The translations under genes and the position numbers were made by a program. Below, piece by piece: positions 11,601-21,469 of a stretch of 64,000 nt of DNA. The notes beneath the pieces were generated by a model. That model did no database searches, was not told the origin of the DNA, and saw nothing but the letters and a program-made list of their open reading frames with translations. The stretch's first letter is position 1; each line of letters begins with the position of its first letter. Source of the DNA: Pilasporangium apinafurcum (lineage: Eukaryota; Oomycota; Peronosporomycetes; Pythiales; Pythiaceae); the NCBI GenBank assembly GCA_001600495.1, contig BCKE01000003.1, forward strand, positions 186,001-250,000, written 5' to 3'.

Positions 11601-12525
11601 TAATTAGTCCAGCAAGATTCCAGGCTTCCTGTTGTGCTTCGTTGCGTCCCAACACCACTGGCACATGCTCGCGCTCTTCAAAAAAGCGTCGCTCTTCGTG
11701 CTCATGGCTTTGGTCGGTATCTACTGTACTGTAGATTGATAACGGGATTGACACTTCAATAAACTCGTCGAGATCCTTGGACGATGCGACCGAAATACAG
11801 TGCGCTGAGTCATCTGGGACTTGTGAACTGCTGTCCTGGTCGGGAAGACGGTCAAGACGACTTGGATGTAGCGAAAGGTGCGCTTCGTTAGTATTTGGTG
11901 TCTCTTTGGTGCTTCGGACATGCGTCTCCATCACGCGCACTTCTGTTTGAGAAGCATAAGCGACATAAATACCGTGAATGGCCACATATTCCACCTGCAG
12001 ATACGCATGTTGCTGTGACATATCCACTCTCACTTCCATGATATGCTCAAAAAAGCCTTGACTACACTGCCAGATATTGAGTACTGTTCCCATCGCCACT
12101 ACAACCCGACCAGTGAAGCTGCAAACCGCAACGCAGTCTGCTTTTCTGTTGGATGATGGAGTCTCAAGCACTCCCAATGGCAACGTGTAACCACGCACCA
12201 TCTTTCGCTCGCGCCAATCATGATAAACGCAGAGAAATGTTTCTTCATCTCCTTTGTCATATGTTGTTCCGCTTAAGTCGCTTTCAAGCGTGACTAAGGA
12301 ATCGGAGAAGCTGGTGTAGTGCAGCGCGTGGATTCTCGGATGGATCGTCGTAAATTCGTGCAGTAGTGCTGCACAAGACGCGGCGTATACGCGAATCACG
12401 CCCTCGGTGACGCTAGCAAAAGCAAATGTGCCGTCAGCGGTGGTTCTGGATGCATTGATGACGCAATGAGCGTCGGATGTGGGCGACAGCGCCAGGGATC
12501 GCACAAAGAGTGAGTCCATTTCCAT
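8604..12525 (-). CDS. HPS3: HPS3 homologue (BLOC-2 subunit)
   Basis: In animals HPS3 joins HPS5 and HPS6 in BLOC-2, which directs cargo to lysosome-related organelles. Complement 12525-9107, 9040-8896 and 8819-8604 join in phase to about 1259 aa (human 1004). The N-terminal half looks like a beta propeller; FLCVYHDWRERK parallels human FLRAYVNWRNKR, and VEYVAIHGIYVAYAS continues it. The middle contains LEWTLADIEFGLEKL, resembling human DWTVEDGLQKYERGL. The last exon carries GPEDLLQVLPDDGD, like human LKDFMNVLPEDGT. The extra length comes from polar, low-complexity inserts. ATG 12525 is the first in-frame ATG; a 5' leader intron ending at about 12532 is possible. I see no membrane segment. Confidence 0.72.
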
Positions 12526-12699
12526 TTTGACTGCAACAAAAGGCAATGACAAGCGTACTTAGTGAGGAGTGACGAAAGAGGATTGCGTACTTAATAGACT
12601 GATTTTTTGGAACTTTTCCTACCTGTAGGATGATGCACTTTGACCTGATTTCTAAAGCGAACAGATCCACAGTGATAAACTTGTTTTCAATTCTCCACA
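12526..12699. other. Leader/promoter region of HPS3
   Basis: A polypyrimidine-AG acceptor (complement, about 12532) just before the HPS3 ATG and a GTAGGA donor-like site near 12625 suggest a 5' UTR intron on the minus strand. Nothing else is recognised. Confidence 0.3.
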
Positions 12700-13240
12700 A
12701 TGACCTCTCTTCGTTTCAAGAACAGATGCGAAGCGATAATGTCGGACATGTATCACAAAGTCTCCAAGCGGTTGTCAAACAACTACCATGAAGTCCTTCT
12801 CCCATCCTTCAAGACTTCAGAGATGACGCCCAAGCAAAAAGGATTTCAAGCAAGGCGTCAAGAGCAATGCTCACGTGGTCTCATTACAAGTTTAAGAAGC
12901 TACTGAAGTACAATATGGAAAGGAATGGAGGACCCGTGATCAAGTGTGAAGAACGGAGCAATAACAAAGACTTGTTTTCAGTATGGGAGAATTAACCACG
13001 TGATGAGGCACTAGAAAGTCTTTGACTGTCCTCACTGCAAGTTCGTCCTTGGTAGAGATGTCAATGCTGCTAGAAATATCTTTCTTCAGAATGAACACTT
13101 ATTCATCGAGTCCAGGTGTCGAAGATGGTTACTTCGCAATTGTCTAGTCTTAGCTGGTTTTTGCTGGTCAAGTCGGACTCAAATAAAAAATAAAGGTCGT
13201 CCCTAAGCTACCAGTACCTATTGGTGTCTCATATGATCTT
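12700..13240 (+). mobile_element. Fanzor (eukaryotic TnpB-like) remnant, family A copy 1
   Basis: Fanzors are RNA-guided endonucleases carried by eukaryotic transposons. Only the C-terminal part remains. In different frames I read NYHEVLLPSFKTSEM, then SSKASRAMLTWSHYKFKKLL (the bridge typical before the zinc ribbon), then VFDCPHCKFVLGRDVNAARN, which is half of the zinc ribbon plus the RuvC-III aspartate motif DRDVNAARNI. Frames change at least twice, so it is not translatable. About 100 bp after the coding remnant a tail (13191-13240: GTCCCTAAGCTACC, ending CATATGATCTT) recurs at 46321-46363 in the second copy, which defines the right end. No left end is seen. It lies head-to-head with HPS3. 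Confidence 0.72.
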
Positions 13241-13546
13241 GAGGTCATCCAGTGATGGATCATTGAACCACATGGTATCGTCATATTGTTCAATTATGAG
13301 CTGAAGCGTCGTACGCAGTGTATCACGGCGTGTTCCTCCATCCATTCGCACTATAGATTCCTACTGCATACTACTTTTTATTTCTATGTATACAGCCTTC
13401 CATTTTTTGGTTTGAGACATCGATGCGATCTTTTTTCGAAGACGACGATTCAGGTTGACAGGCACGCATGTGGTTCAGTTCCAATCACGCACATCGTCAA
13501 AGGCGATTCAGGGTGAGTATTCTCCAAACAAGCTTCACTTTGAAAG
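13241..13546. other. Spacer before the C2-domain gene
   Basis: About 300 bp with a possible 5' exon: the donor CAGG|GTGAGT near 13512 and acceptor-like sites around 13483 and 13573 suggest a spliced leader on the plus strand. No coding similarity is recognised. Confidence 0.25.
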
Positions 13547-14359
13547 ATGCCGAGAATCTCTGTGTTACCCGTGCCAGCACTCAATACTCCCCAAACAGTA
13601 AAGACAGCGACGCTCAGCGCGAAAACGAAGCTAGCTCACTGTGCTACCTTGACGAAGGACTTCATTTCAAGATCCATCCAGCGACCTCGACAGTGGAGTG
13701 TTAAGAATGCTCGCAAGAGCATCGAGAGTGAGTGGAAAGCGGCTGCTCTACAGTGTCGAAATTCTCTCATTAGAGCCCCAGAAGCAACAGAACGCGTATT
13801 GCCTAAGGCGAGTGAGCTGATTGCCGTCGCAATTCGTCGAGTTGTATGTGAGGAAGCGGGCGCCCTCGTGTGCTGCCGGAAGCGGCAACAACAACGACTG
13901 TACTGTTCTGTTCAACATGGATCGTTGGTCAAAAAGTCGGAGACTGCGGTACCTTCGAGAGACGACAAAAAGACAACAGCTTCGTCACATTTTGAATTCA
14001 ATGAGAAGTTTGTGTTCGAGCGACTCGAGGAAGATCAGCGCTACGGTGAGATAACGATAGAGATTGGATCTGCTAATGAGGACAAGAAAATCGGAGATGT
14101 GAGGGTGGACTTGGATATCGTGTTTGCTGAAGCTCGAGGCTATGCACCTGTGGAGAAAACGAGTATCGTTCATACGATGGGTGCGAGCACGACGATGGTG
14201 GATTATGTCGTCCATCGCATTCCCGTGGAGACCACTGTGGCAAATTCTGCAGCAAAGAAACTTAGTCGGTCCGACAGCAGCCTCAATGACGATGCCGACA
14301 TGGAAGCCTTTGGTCCAATTTTCCCCGCGCTTTGGTATCTCATGCCAGACAATGCCTAG
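13547..14359 (+). CDS. C2-domain-like protein
   Basis: Predicted about 270 aa with no introns needed. Residues about 90-210 read like a C2 beta sandwich. They start IAVAIRRVVCEEAG, then RLYCSVQHGSLVKKSET, HFEFNEKFVFERL and YGEITIEIGSANEDKKIGDV, where typical C2 domains have the W-E-F-F strand and the IG-strand. The five calcium-binding aspartates of classical C2 domains are not all present, so lipid or protein binding without calcium is more likely. The N-terminal 90 residues are basic and of low complexity. The ATG at 13547 opens the frame, but an upstream exon may exist. A generic membrane-docking role is inference. Confidence 0.55.
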   Translation: MPRISVLPVPALNTPQTVKTATLSAKTKLAHCATLTKDFISRSIQRPRQWSVKNARKSIESEWKAAALQCRNSLIRAPEATERVLPKASELIAVAIRRVVCEEAGALVCCRKRQQQRLYCSVQHGSLVKKSETAVPSRDDKKTTASSHFEFNEKFVFERLEEDQRYGEITIEIGSANEDKKIGDVRVDLDIVFAEARGYAPVEKTSIVHTMGASTTMVDYVVHRIPVETTVANSAAKKLSRSDSSLNDDADMEAFGPIFPALWYLMPDNA

Positions 14360-14805
14360 ATCTCCTCACTCTGTCATTGCTACTTGGTTATAAGTTATAT
14401 GTATTGAGTACGTCTAGTAGAGTTCGGTAGAAGATTTGGTTTTTGTAGAAGTGGAGACTGAAGCTTCAGTGGCCAGCTGTCGCCACAGGTCCCACTCCCT
14501 AAATTAGTGCCGTCCACTACCCCAAAATGGTAAGTTCCATGTACCCTGTTAATACATATTATGTCACCAACTGGCTGCTTGGTGTGATGAGTCTAGAACA
14601 CACGTGTATACTATTTTTACTCATAACTTTGCGGATGCTCTGACTTTTCGGCAGATGGTGACAGTAGCACGCAGGTGGTGTCCGTCTCTACTGTACAATA
14701 GAGGAGCGCTCTCTTCTGCGCGCTGGCGCTAAGAAGCAAGAGGAACGCGCACTCACTCTGCGACGCGCCGCTGCTGCTAGAGAACAACACGCAGATATAG
14801 TCAGG
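14360..14805. other. Spacer / 5' region of the ankyrin-FYVE gene
   Basis: The frame of the downstream gene stays open back to about 14668 (EERSLLRAGAKKQ can be read), and AAAATG|GTAAGT occurs at 14525-14536. An upstream exon and an N-terminal extension are therefore possible, but I could not settle a phase-consistent acceptor. Confidence 0.3.
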
Positions 14806-15993
14806 ATGCCGTATGCACATACTACCGACGATTCCATGGAGCGGGATGAGGAAGAATCATCCTTCACCTCCACGTCCACAATGGACTCGGATTTTGAGAT
14901 CCCTGTGGCACTACAGAATCTTCGTATGTGGACCAACGAACGTGTCTCGGCCAAGGTCTCACAATGCATCTCCGGCATGACTTCCATCCGCGAGAGCGAG
15001 TCCATGCGCTTTAGCATGGTCACGGCCAACAAGTGGAAAAAAATGGGCTACCACCCATATAAACCTGACGCGTCGGGATATACAGCTCTGCATCGTGCGG
15101 CGAAACGTGGAGACGCGTCCGTGGTGACGTCACTCTTGGCCATGTACGATGGTAAACCCATCGATCTTGCCTCAGTCAAGTCCTACAAACAGGAACAGAT
15201 CGCACTGCATATTGCTGCCAAGTACGGAAACGAAGAAGCTGTACGACTGTTGGCTGCTTCGGAATTCCGGAGTCTAGTGAATATGTCAGACCGAAATGGG
15301 AACACTCCACTGCACTTTGCTGCCACGAGTAATGCACCTAGTGCTCCAGCAGTGGTGGCGATTTTACTGCTTCGTGGTGCAGATCCGACCATTAAGAGCC
15401 GAATGGATGTGTTCCCTATCATTGCCCATGTGCTCACCGCTCAAGAAGATGACCCAGAGATTGTCAAGCTGCTCATGAAGCATGGCAGCGACCCCAACAC
15501 GGTCGACGGTGCAGGCAACACTGTTTTGCACATTGCAGTGTCGCAAGGATTATGGCGAATCGCTGCCGCGCTTGTCCATGAACACGCCAGCATGACCATT
15601 CGCAACAACCAAGACGTGATGGTCCTTGATATTCTCTCCCCACCACAGCTGGCATGGCTCGCCAAGTTCATTGTTCATCCGCCTGAGTGGGTGCCATACA
15701 CGATGCAGAAATCTTGTATGGTTTGTACTCGGAAATTCGGCTTCCTGGTGAGACGCCACCACTGTCGGCTCTGCGGTCGGATATGCTGCGGTCCGTGCTC
15801 CAAGTACAAACGGCGCCTGCCATTTGTGGATATTACCATCAAACAATCCGGTAAGACTCGGCACGACGTCTCTAGAGTATGCAGTACATGCGTCTCAGTT
15901 CGTGAAATAACGGACAACGATCTCTCCTGGGCCAGTACGACTGCAGACCGAATGGTGGCGAGCGATGATGGTGGCGAGTATGATGATTATTAA
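14806..15993 (+). CDS. Ankyrin-repeat protein with C-terminal FYVE zinc finger
   Basis: FYVE domains bind PI3P on endosomes; ankyrin repeats bind proteins. The 395-aa product begins with an acidic Ser/Thr-rich stretch, then shows four or five ankyrin repeats: SGYTALHRAAKRGDASVV (about 85-103), IALHIAAKYGNEEAVRLL, GNTPLHFAATSN and GNTVLHIAVSQGLWRIA. The FYVE finger follows at about 295-365. Its diagnostic RRHHCRLCGRICCGPCS is an R(R/K)HHCRxCG core, led by WVPYTMQKSCMVC. Oomycetes are known for many unusual FYVE combinations, so this architecture is expected. A longer N-terminus from an upstream exon cannot be excluded. A role as an endosomal PI3P effector is inference. Confidence 0.85.
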   Translation: MPYAHTTDDSMERDEEESSFTSTSTMDSDFEIPVALQNLRMWTNERVSAKVSQCISGMTSIRESESMRFSMVTANKWKKMGYHPYKPDASGYTALHRAAKRGDASVVTSLLAMYDGKPIDLASVKSYKQEQIALHIAAKYGNEEAVRLLAASEFRSLVNMSDRNGNTPLHFAATSNAPSAPAVVAILLLRGADPTIKSRMDVFPIIAHVLTAQEDDPEIVKLLMKHGSDPNTVDGAGNTVLHIAVSQGLWRIAAALVHEHASMTIRNNQDVMVLDILSPPQLAWLAKFIVHPPEWVPYTMQKSCMVCTRKFGFLVRRHHCRLCGRICCGPCSKYKRRLPFVDITIKQSGKTRHDVSRVCSTCVSVREITDNDLSWASTTADRMVASDDGGEYDDY

Positions 15994-16540
15994 CGCAATG
16001 TGCACTGGGCGGATAAACTCAGTCGTTGCTGTACTTTTATATCCTGGCTGTCTCGGCAGCGTTTAGTAGTAGATCGAAAGAAGATTTACGTGTTCGATAC
16101 CGACGGCCATCAATACTCTTCTGAGCGCCAACGGTTGATAATAAAGATGTGCATATCTTCAGCGTCAAATGTAGGCATGTACGCTGAGGCGTCCAGTCAT
16201 CAAAGTAATAATAACAAAGAGGCATCCTCTAAAAAATCAACATCGTTTCTAGCGACGTGGAAATGGTTCACAAGATTGAATACGAATGTTATGCAACTGT
16301 ATGTGGTGGTGTTTTCATTTCTTCACTCAATCGAATCAGTAACTCTTCCAACCAAAGAAAACACTTATCTCGCTCTTTGCTGCGAACTTTCTCGTCTACT
16401 CCTTGTGCTTTACGCCTGGTAAGCCCCATGGGTTGGTAACATCATTGGACCGCCTTCTTTCATGCTACGAGTGAAACAAATCATCCAAGAGTGAGTCTTT
16501 GCAAGCAATTCAACAGTCTGCCCATTGTGACAAAGATCCC
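15994..16540. other. Convergent 3' spacer
   Basis: The 547 bp between the stop of the FYVE gene and the stop of the KDEL-receptor gene presumably hold both 3' UTRs. The open stretches here have no recognisable protein features. Confidence 0.4.
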
Positions 16541-17830
16541 TTACCTCTTAAAGTAGTAGTAGAGGAAATCTGCCATCATTAGCATGTGTCCAATCTGGAC
16601 AAAGATGACGGTATATCCGACATGCTGCCCAGCATCTTTTTCGCCCAACTCATGGTACGAAGAAAACCAGAAGACCAAGTGGAGGAAACTTCCGAAAGCG
16701 AGCGCATACACGAAGTGGGAAATGCACGATTCCACTGCTCCACCGCCCTACAGAAAGTGACATGCTGCATTGGTGACAATTTGTATAAAATGGAGCTGAT
16801 CATGCAAAAAGTAACTTACTCTTTTCTGAAACATGAATAGTTGCGGCAAAATAGCGACAGCCTACAATAATCCAATAAACCATTGAGATATTAATGCCTT
16901 CTGTTCAGCCATAACTGCAGATAGACGAGCCGCACGCACTTCAATGTACAATGCAATCGTCCACGCCACATCTGCAAACCAATTACGGTTTAGGTTCGGG
17001 TGAATGAGCTACAGGCAAAGACATTGCATTTAAAGCACAGAATATCAGTTTCCGCATCATTAGATAAACAAAGGAGTGCACAGAACATACCATTCCGAAC
17101 AAGATGCATGGGACCAAAATGTAAAGTGCGCCAAGCTCTGTCGGTACATGAAGCCAACCGAAGGTGTCGTAACGCAACTCGTAGGTGGAATTGAAACGAC
17201 CCGTCACCAAGTAAATGACCCCGCAGCACATGACCAACGCGATAATTTCGAGAAACGAATACAACCAATCGCCCGTGCGATCATAAGGCAAATACCCTTG
17301 GTAGCGCAGGATGGAACTGAGGCGGAAAAAGAACACGAAGGCGTACAACTCCAGCGTTTTTAACGATAATCCTGCGAGAATAAAAGATTATAAGCATGTG
17401 CACTCTCATCTGCAGCGATTTGGCGCCTTTCACCCTCACCCGCAACGGATCGCTGTGAGAACGCCTTGAAGATCAGAAAAGCGAATCCAAAGGCACGAAC
17501 GAATGATCCAAACGTCTACAATTCCGTGCAGCATCTATTAGTCACGCAAAATCATACAAATACGATAAAAATTCCGTCATTTCCACTCTACCATCAGAAA
17601 CGAAAAGTCTCCATCGCTGAATAAGTGATAACAGAAAAGCACCAAGACGAAAAAGCCTGACCACAGCGCAATGTTGCTCTTGTGAGTTGTCAAAAACGAT
17701 CTACACCTCATACCAAATATCAGTCGTTAGCTCGCCAGCTCATCCACTCACTACATCAACCTGCAGCTACACGCCGCGCAACAGTGGTCACTTACGCGCC
17801 GCGGAACTTGTCCTTTGCGCCGAGATCCAT
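16541..17830 (-). CDS. ERD2: KDEL receptor (ERD2)-like ER retention receptor, seven exons
   Basis: ERD2 proteins retrieve escaped ER proteins from the Golgi. Complement 17830-17796, 17700-17592, 17515-17440, 17371-17091, 17008-16940, 16861-16820 and 16747-16541 join in phase to about 272 aa with roughly seven hydrophobic helices. Signatures: SVAGLSLKTLELYAFVFFFR (like CAGISLKSQELYALVF), YDTFGWLHVPTELGALYILV, DVAWTIALYIE, AVAILPQLFMFQKR, and a tail with SYHELGEK. The long N-terminal helix (LWSGFFVLVLFCYHLFS) resembles the larger plant ERD2-like proteins more than animal KDELR. Introns are 40-117 nt. Exon 5 needed the acceptor at 17009 to keep phase. Confidence 0.87.
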
Positions 17831-19136
17831 CGCAACTGTCTGTCTCTGCTGGCTCTGTTGCTGGTGTTTCTTCCAAAACAATTACTACTCAACCCTCCCT
17901 CAAATGCCACGAAATCGTCTATATTGGTAATTATTTTACAGAGTACTGTAGAGACCACAATGAAATTCGACCCTGATTGAGTATCTCAATACTCAGAACT
18001 GCCATATCTTACCCGATTCGTTTGAGGGTGGATTTCGGGTATAATTTTGACGATTATCTTACCCGAAAAGGATAGAAACATTTTTAAGAAAGTGAATCTT
18101 AGAGATCCTTTGTAATGGGTTTCCATGTCAGACCCATCAGGTCTAAAAACAGTCCAAACCCGAACGGGTTTGTCAAAGTACGGTTTCCTATTGTGTGTGG
18201 GAGACATGAATTTCTGCTAGGTGCGGTTGTTTATTGTTTACGATTAGTTCGTAAATAAATCATGTTTTACAAGACATGGAAGAAATAGTAAATAATACTA
18301 TTCCCATGTTATCAAAGAGAAACAATCCTTTCATATAGGATTTTGTATAGTTGGCTGTGTTCGAATTGGACACTCAAACATCAATCATTCATTTCAGTTT
18401 GTAGGTAGCTGTGACGATTACCTGGTTTCCGAGACGATGATTGGACGAAAGTAGACTTGGAGGGTTTTGATTGGCTGAAACACGTGAAACTTCAAGGACG
18501 TTGGTGGGCGGAGGTGGTAACTTGATGGCAAAATGAAAAGTGAATTAGATGGAGGACTTAGTTCGCTANCACTACATCTAAGCTCCCATTGAATGCATGT
18601 TTTCCTAATCTGATTACGATCANCTTTCTACTTTCTTCCTTTACACATGTATTTATATGCAACTATGTATTTCTGACTATTTTCCCTCTTAATGTATTAA
18701 AATGACTTTGAGGTATGTAATGTCGTCTGACCTCGAACGCAAAATCAGGCATGTGTTACAATAGCTTTATTAAAACAATAATTCAGTTCCTAATTTTCCT
18801 CCAAAAGAGTAAGTCTCTTTAGGTTTTCCTCTTTCCTCTTGATTGACGACGTCCGTCGCCAATCAATTGCGCTTCCTCACTGCACAACAGTGTACGCCAG
18901 TGAAAGGGTTACCCTTTTATAGTCTTCACTTAGACCCTGCATAGGGTACAGTCATGCCAGATATAGAATCGTATATGAAATTTCTCGAATTGCGAAGGAA
19001 ACAAATGGGATGAAAAAGTAGCAGTCACAATTACCTTTCATCTCCAACTTTGTATTTGATTATGGAATACAATCATAGATCATACGGGTTCAAAGCAAAG
19101 AGCATCCATCATCAATTATTCCACACTGGCATATTA
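17831..19136. other. Non-coding stretch at the edge of the mobile-element block
   Basis: About 1.3 kb, AT-rich, with ambiguous bases near 18569 and 18623 suggesting a hard-to-assemble repeat. I see no coding region, RNA gene or transposon end that I can name. Confidence 0.4.
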
Positions 19137-19562
19137 TGTAACAGGGTACTGTTACACATCACTTAGTTACAACGCATAGACGCACTTAAGTGAACGTCTA
19201 ATGCCACATGACTTAATGTCACAAGTCTGTGGGTAATTATGTAACTAAGAAAGTTACACGAATGTTAATGAGATGTTACTCGAACGCAGAGTTATACATA
19301 TGACAGAACATTGTCTTTAGAAATATTCAAGAGCACACGTCATGCTTGTATGAGGATTTCATTGATAGTTAGTTAGCGAATAAGATGTGAGTATTAGGAG
19401 GTTAGCTGCAGAACTTTGCGGAGTTTTCCTCCACCAATAACTCATTAAATTCACTTTGCATTTTTCCAGCAAATACACAGGTGTCTTATTCAAGTAGAGA
19501 GCTCCAGTCTCATTGAGTCTGGGTTTTCTTAAGTCTTCCTCTATCGCTATCCTGTGTGTAAC
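19137..19562 (+). repeat. Left LTR
   Basis: Begins TGTAACAG and runs to ...CCTGTGTGTAACT, where similarity to the right LTR stops about 12 bases before that copy's CA end. Part of the fossil described above. Confidence 0.85.
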
Positions 19563-20479
19563 TTGTGATGACGCATATATGTAGAATAGACGATAGGACC
19601 AGCCAAGAATTGCTCACGTTGTGTATCCCCTTTTCTAGTCGTCCTTTTGATCGTCCAGTAATGAGGAAATTGTTCCCAGAGGAAATGCACACACACATAA
19701 TATACTCACTCGATAAATCAATCAATCTCTTTTGTTTTCTCTTTTCAATTCACTATTCTTTTCAATATAAAATCCAGGGACCAGCTGAGCCTTCACGGTC
19801 CAAGGAACTCTCACTCTCAAAATATAAAGGTCGGTTCTCTGGGCTTGCCAGATCCCCGACAAATAAAGGGATATTGCTTTCGATTCCGTCACACAAACAC
19901 ACAGATGTAACGCACACCAAGGAGAAAAACAAGCAAAACAATATGCAAGCGTAAAACACTAGGCGAACACACGCACAAACTAATACCCTACTAGCCTTAA
20001 CACCAGTCCTCAATCAGACTTGGTGATTGAGAGAGCAGAGCGCTATGTGCTTGATGGCAAAAATGAAAGTCTTATTAAATGACTACTGTGTGTATAACTC
20101 TCTCAAAACTGCTATTTTCCGACAACACAAAATCCTTACTATCGCCAGCTGTTTTCGTGGATCTGGTTTTGAACCTTTATAATTGGTCGCTTTGCACTAT
20201 CTAACTAGTATTATTTAACTTGGACATCAAAGCTGGTATATTGTACCAGCTATATGGAACCAGCAATGGCTGGAACCAGTTTTTTTGGTAATTTTGAATT
20301 GCTTATCGCTAGTCTTCTACAGCTAGTTTTTGAAGTCTATGGACACTTCTAAGCCAAACACCATCAACACATAGGCTGCAGTACTAATCTGCATCGTCAC
20401 AAACTGGCTCAGTTACAGATAATACCAAAGAAGCTCCACCTTAACTTCGAGCAAAGCTAGATCATTTCTCTTATTATGA
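19563..20479. other. Interior of the fossil element, unassigned
   Basis: AT-rich with no recognisable protein. A cluster of small inverted repeats built on CCAGC/GCTGG lies at about 20233-20280; the first is a 7-bp stem with a 5-base loop. Confidence 0.3.
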
Positions 20480-21160
20480 CGACCTATTATAGCAGCAACT
20501 TACACCTGATGATCATTTGCATGTTGTTGTTCCTCACGATGAGGAACTAAAGCAAACCATTCTTGCCGAGTACCACGATAGTCTTGTCGGTGGCCATCTC
20601 GGTCGAGAAAAGACATATCTTAACATCTCCGCCTATTTTTAGTGGCCACACATGTACAAATGGTGTTCCAATTATGCTCACTCTTGCGAACATTGTCAAC
20701 GCGTGAAGCCCGCACCAAATAAGCAGGCCCCACTGAAACCGCTTCCTATTCCCACAGAATGTTGGAAATCGATTAGTATGGACTTTATCTTCGGCTATCC
20801 GAAGGATAAGGATCATAACACTGGCATACTAGTATTTGTGGATCGTCTTAGTAAGATGGTTCACCTAGTACCAGTGCGCGACACGATTACCGGTATACAG
20901 ACCGTAGTTCTGTTTATCGATCATGTCCTTCGTTATCATGGACTCTCTGAGTCAATTGTATCGGATCGTGATCCGCGTTTTACTGCTGGTTTCTGGTGTG
21001 AGTTGTTCACCCGTTTGGGTACCAAGTTCAACATGTCAACCAGTAATCACCCTCAGTCTGATGGCCAGACTGAACGTGCTAATCGTGTTGTCGAAGACAT
21101 TCTTCTAACCCACTGCCAAGAGAATCCTGGTAAGTGGAGTTGTGAGAATATGCGCCCAGA
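20480..21160 (+). mobile_element. Ty3/Gypsy integrase fossil fragment
   Basis: Shows the HHCC zinc-binding region (GGHLGREKTY and CEHCQRVKPAPNK) and the catalytic core (MDFIFGYP, FVDRLSKMVH, SDRDPRFT, NHPQSDGQTERANR), which is diagnostic of Ty3/Gypsy pol. Broken fossil. Confidence 0.85.
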
Positions 21161-21469
21161 ATTTGCAGTACAAGACCGCCTGTCCCAGTGTCACGCGCAG
21201 CGTCTGTCTCCCACGCAACGACCGCCGTCATGGTTGACGCTACTTGTACCTGATAGAAGGGATTCAGTTACATTTTAGGTTTGCATCTATAGTGTGGTTT
21301 ACATTATGTTTTGCTTTGAACCGATCCGGTCCTAATAAAACTCTAGGGACCGGACCGCGGCCAGATCGGCTCGAGATGTGGGTGAATAGCCCAAATCAGC
21401 TCGATATTATGCTTCGAAGGTTTATTGGTTATGAAAGGTTTTATGTTGATAGGGATAATCCTCCTACTA

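Noticed and set aside
16000-16422. 140-codon open frame after the FYVE gene
   Set aside because: Low-complexity and without motifs, and it lies in the 3' UTR region between convergent genes.
20233-20280. Hairpin GCTGGTA-TACCAGC as a terminator or RNA element
   Set aside because: Short and AT-looped, inside fossil DNA with no transcript to terminate.
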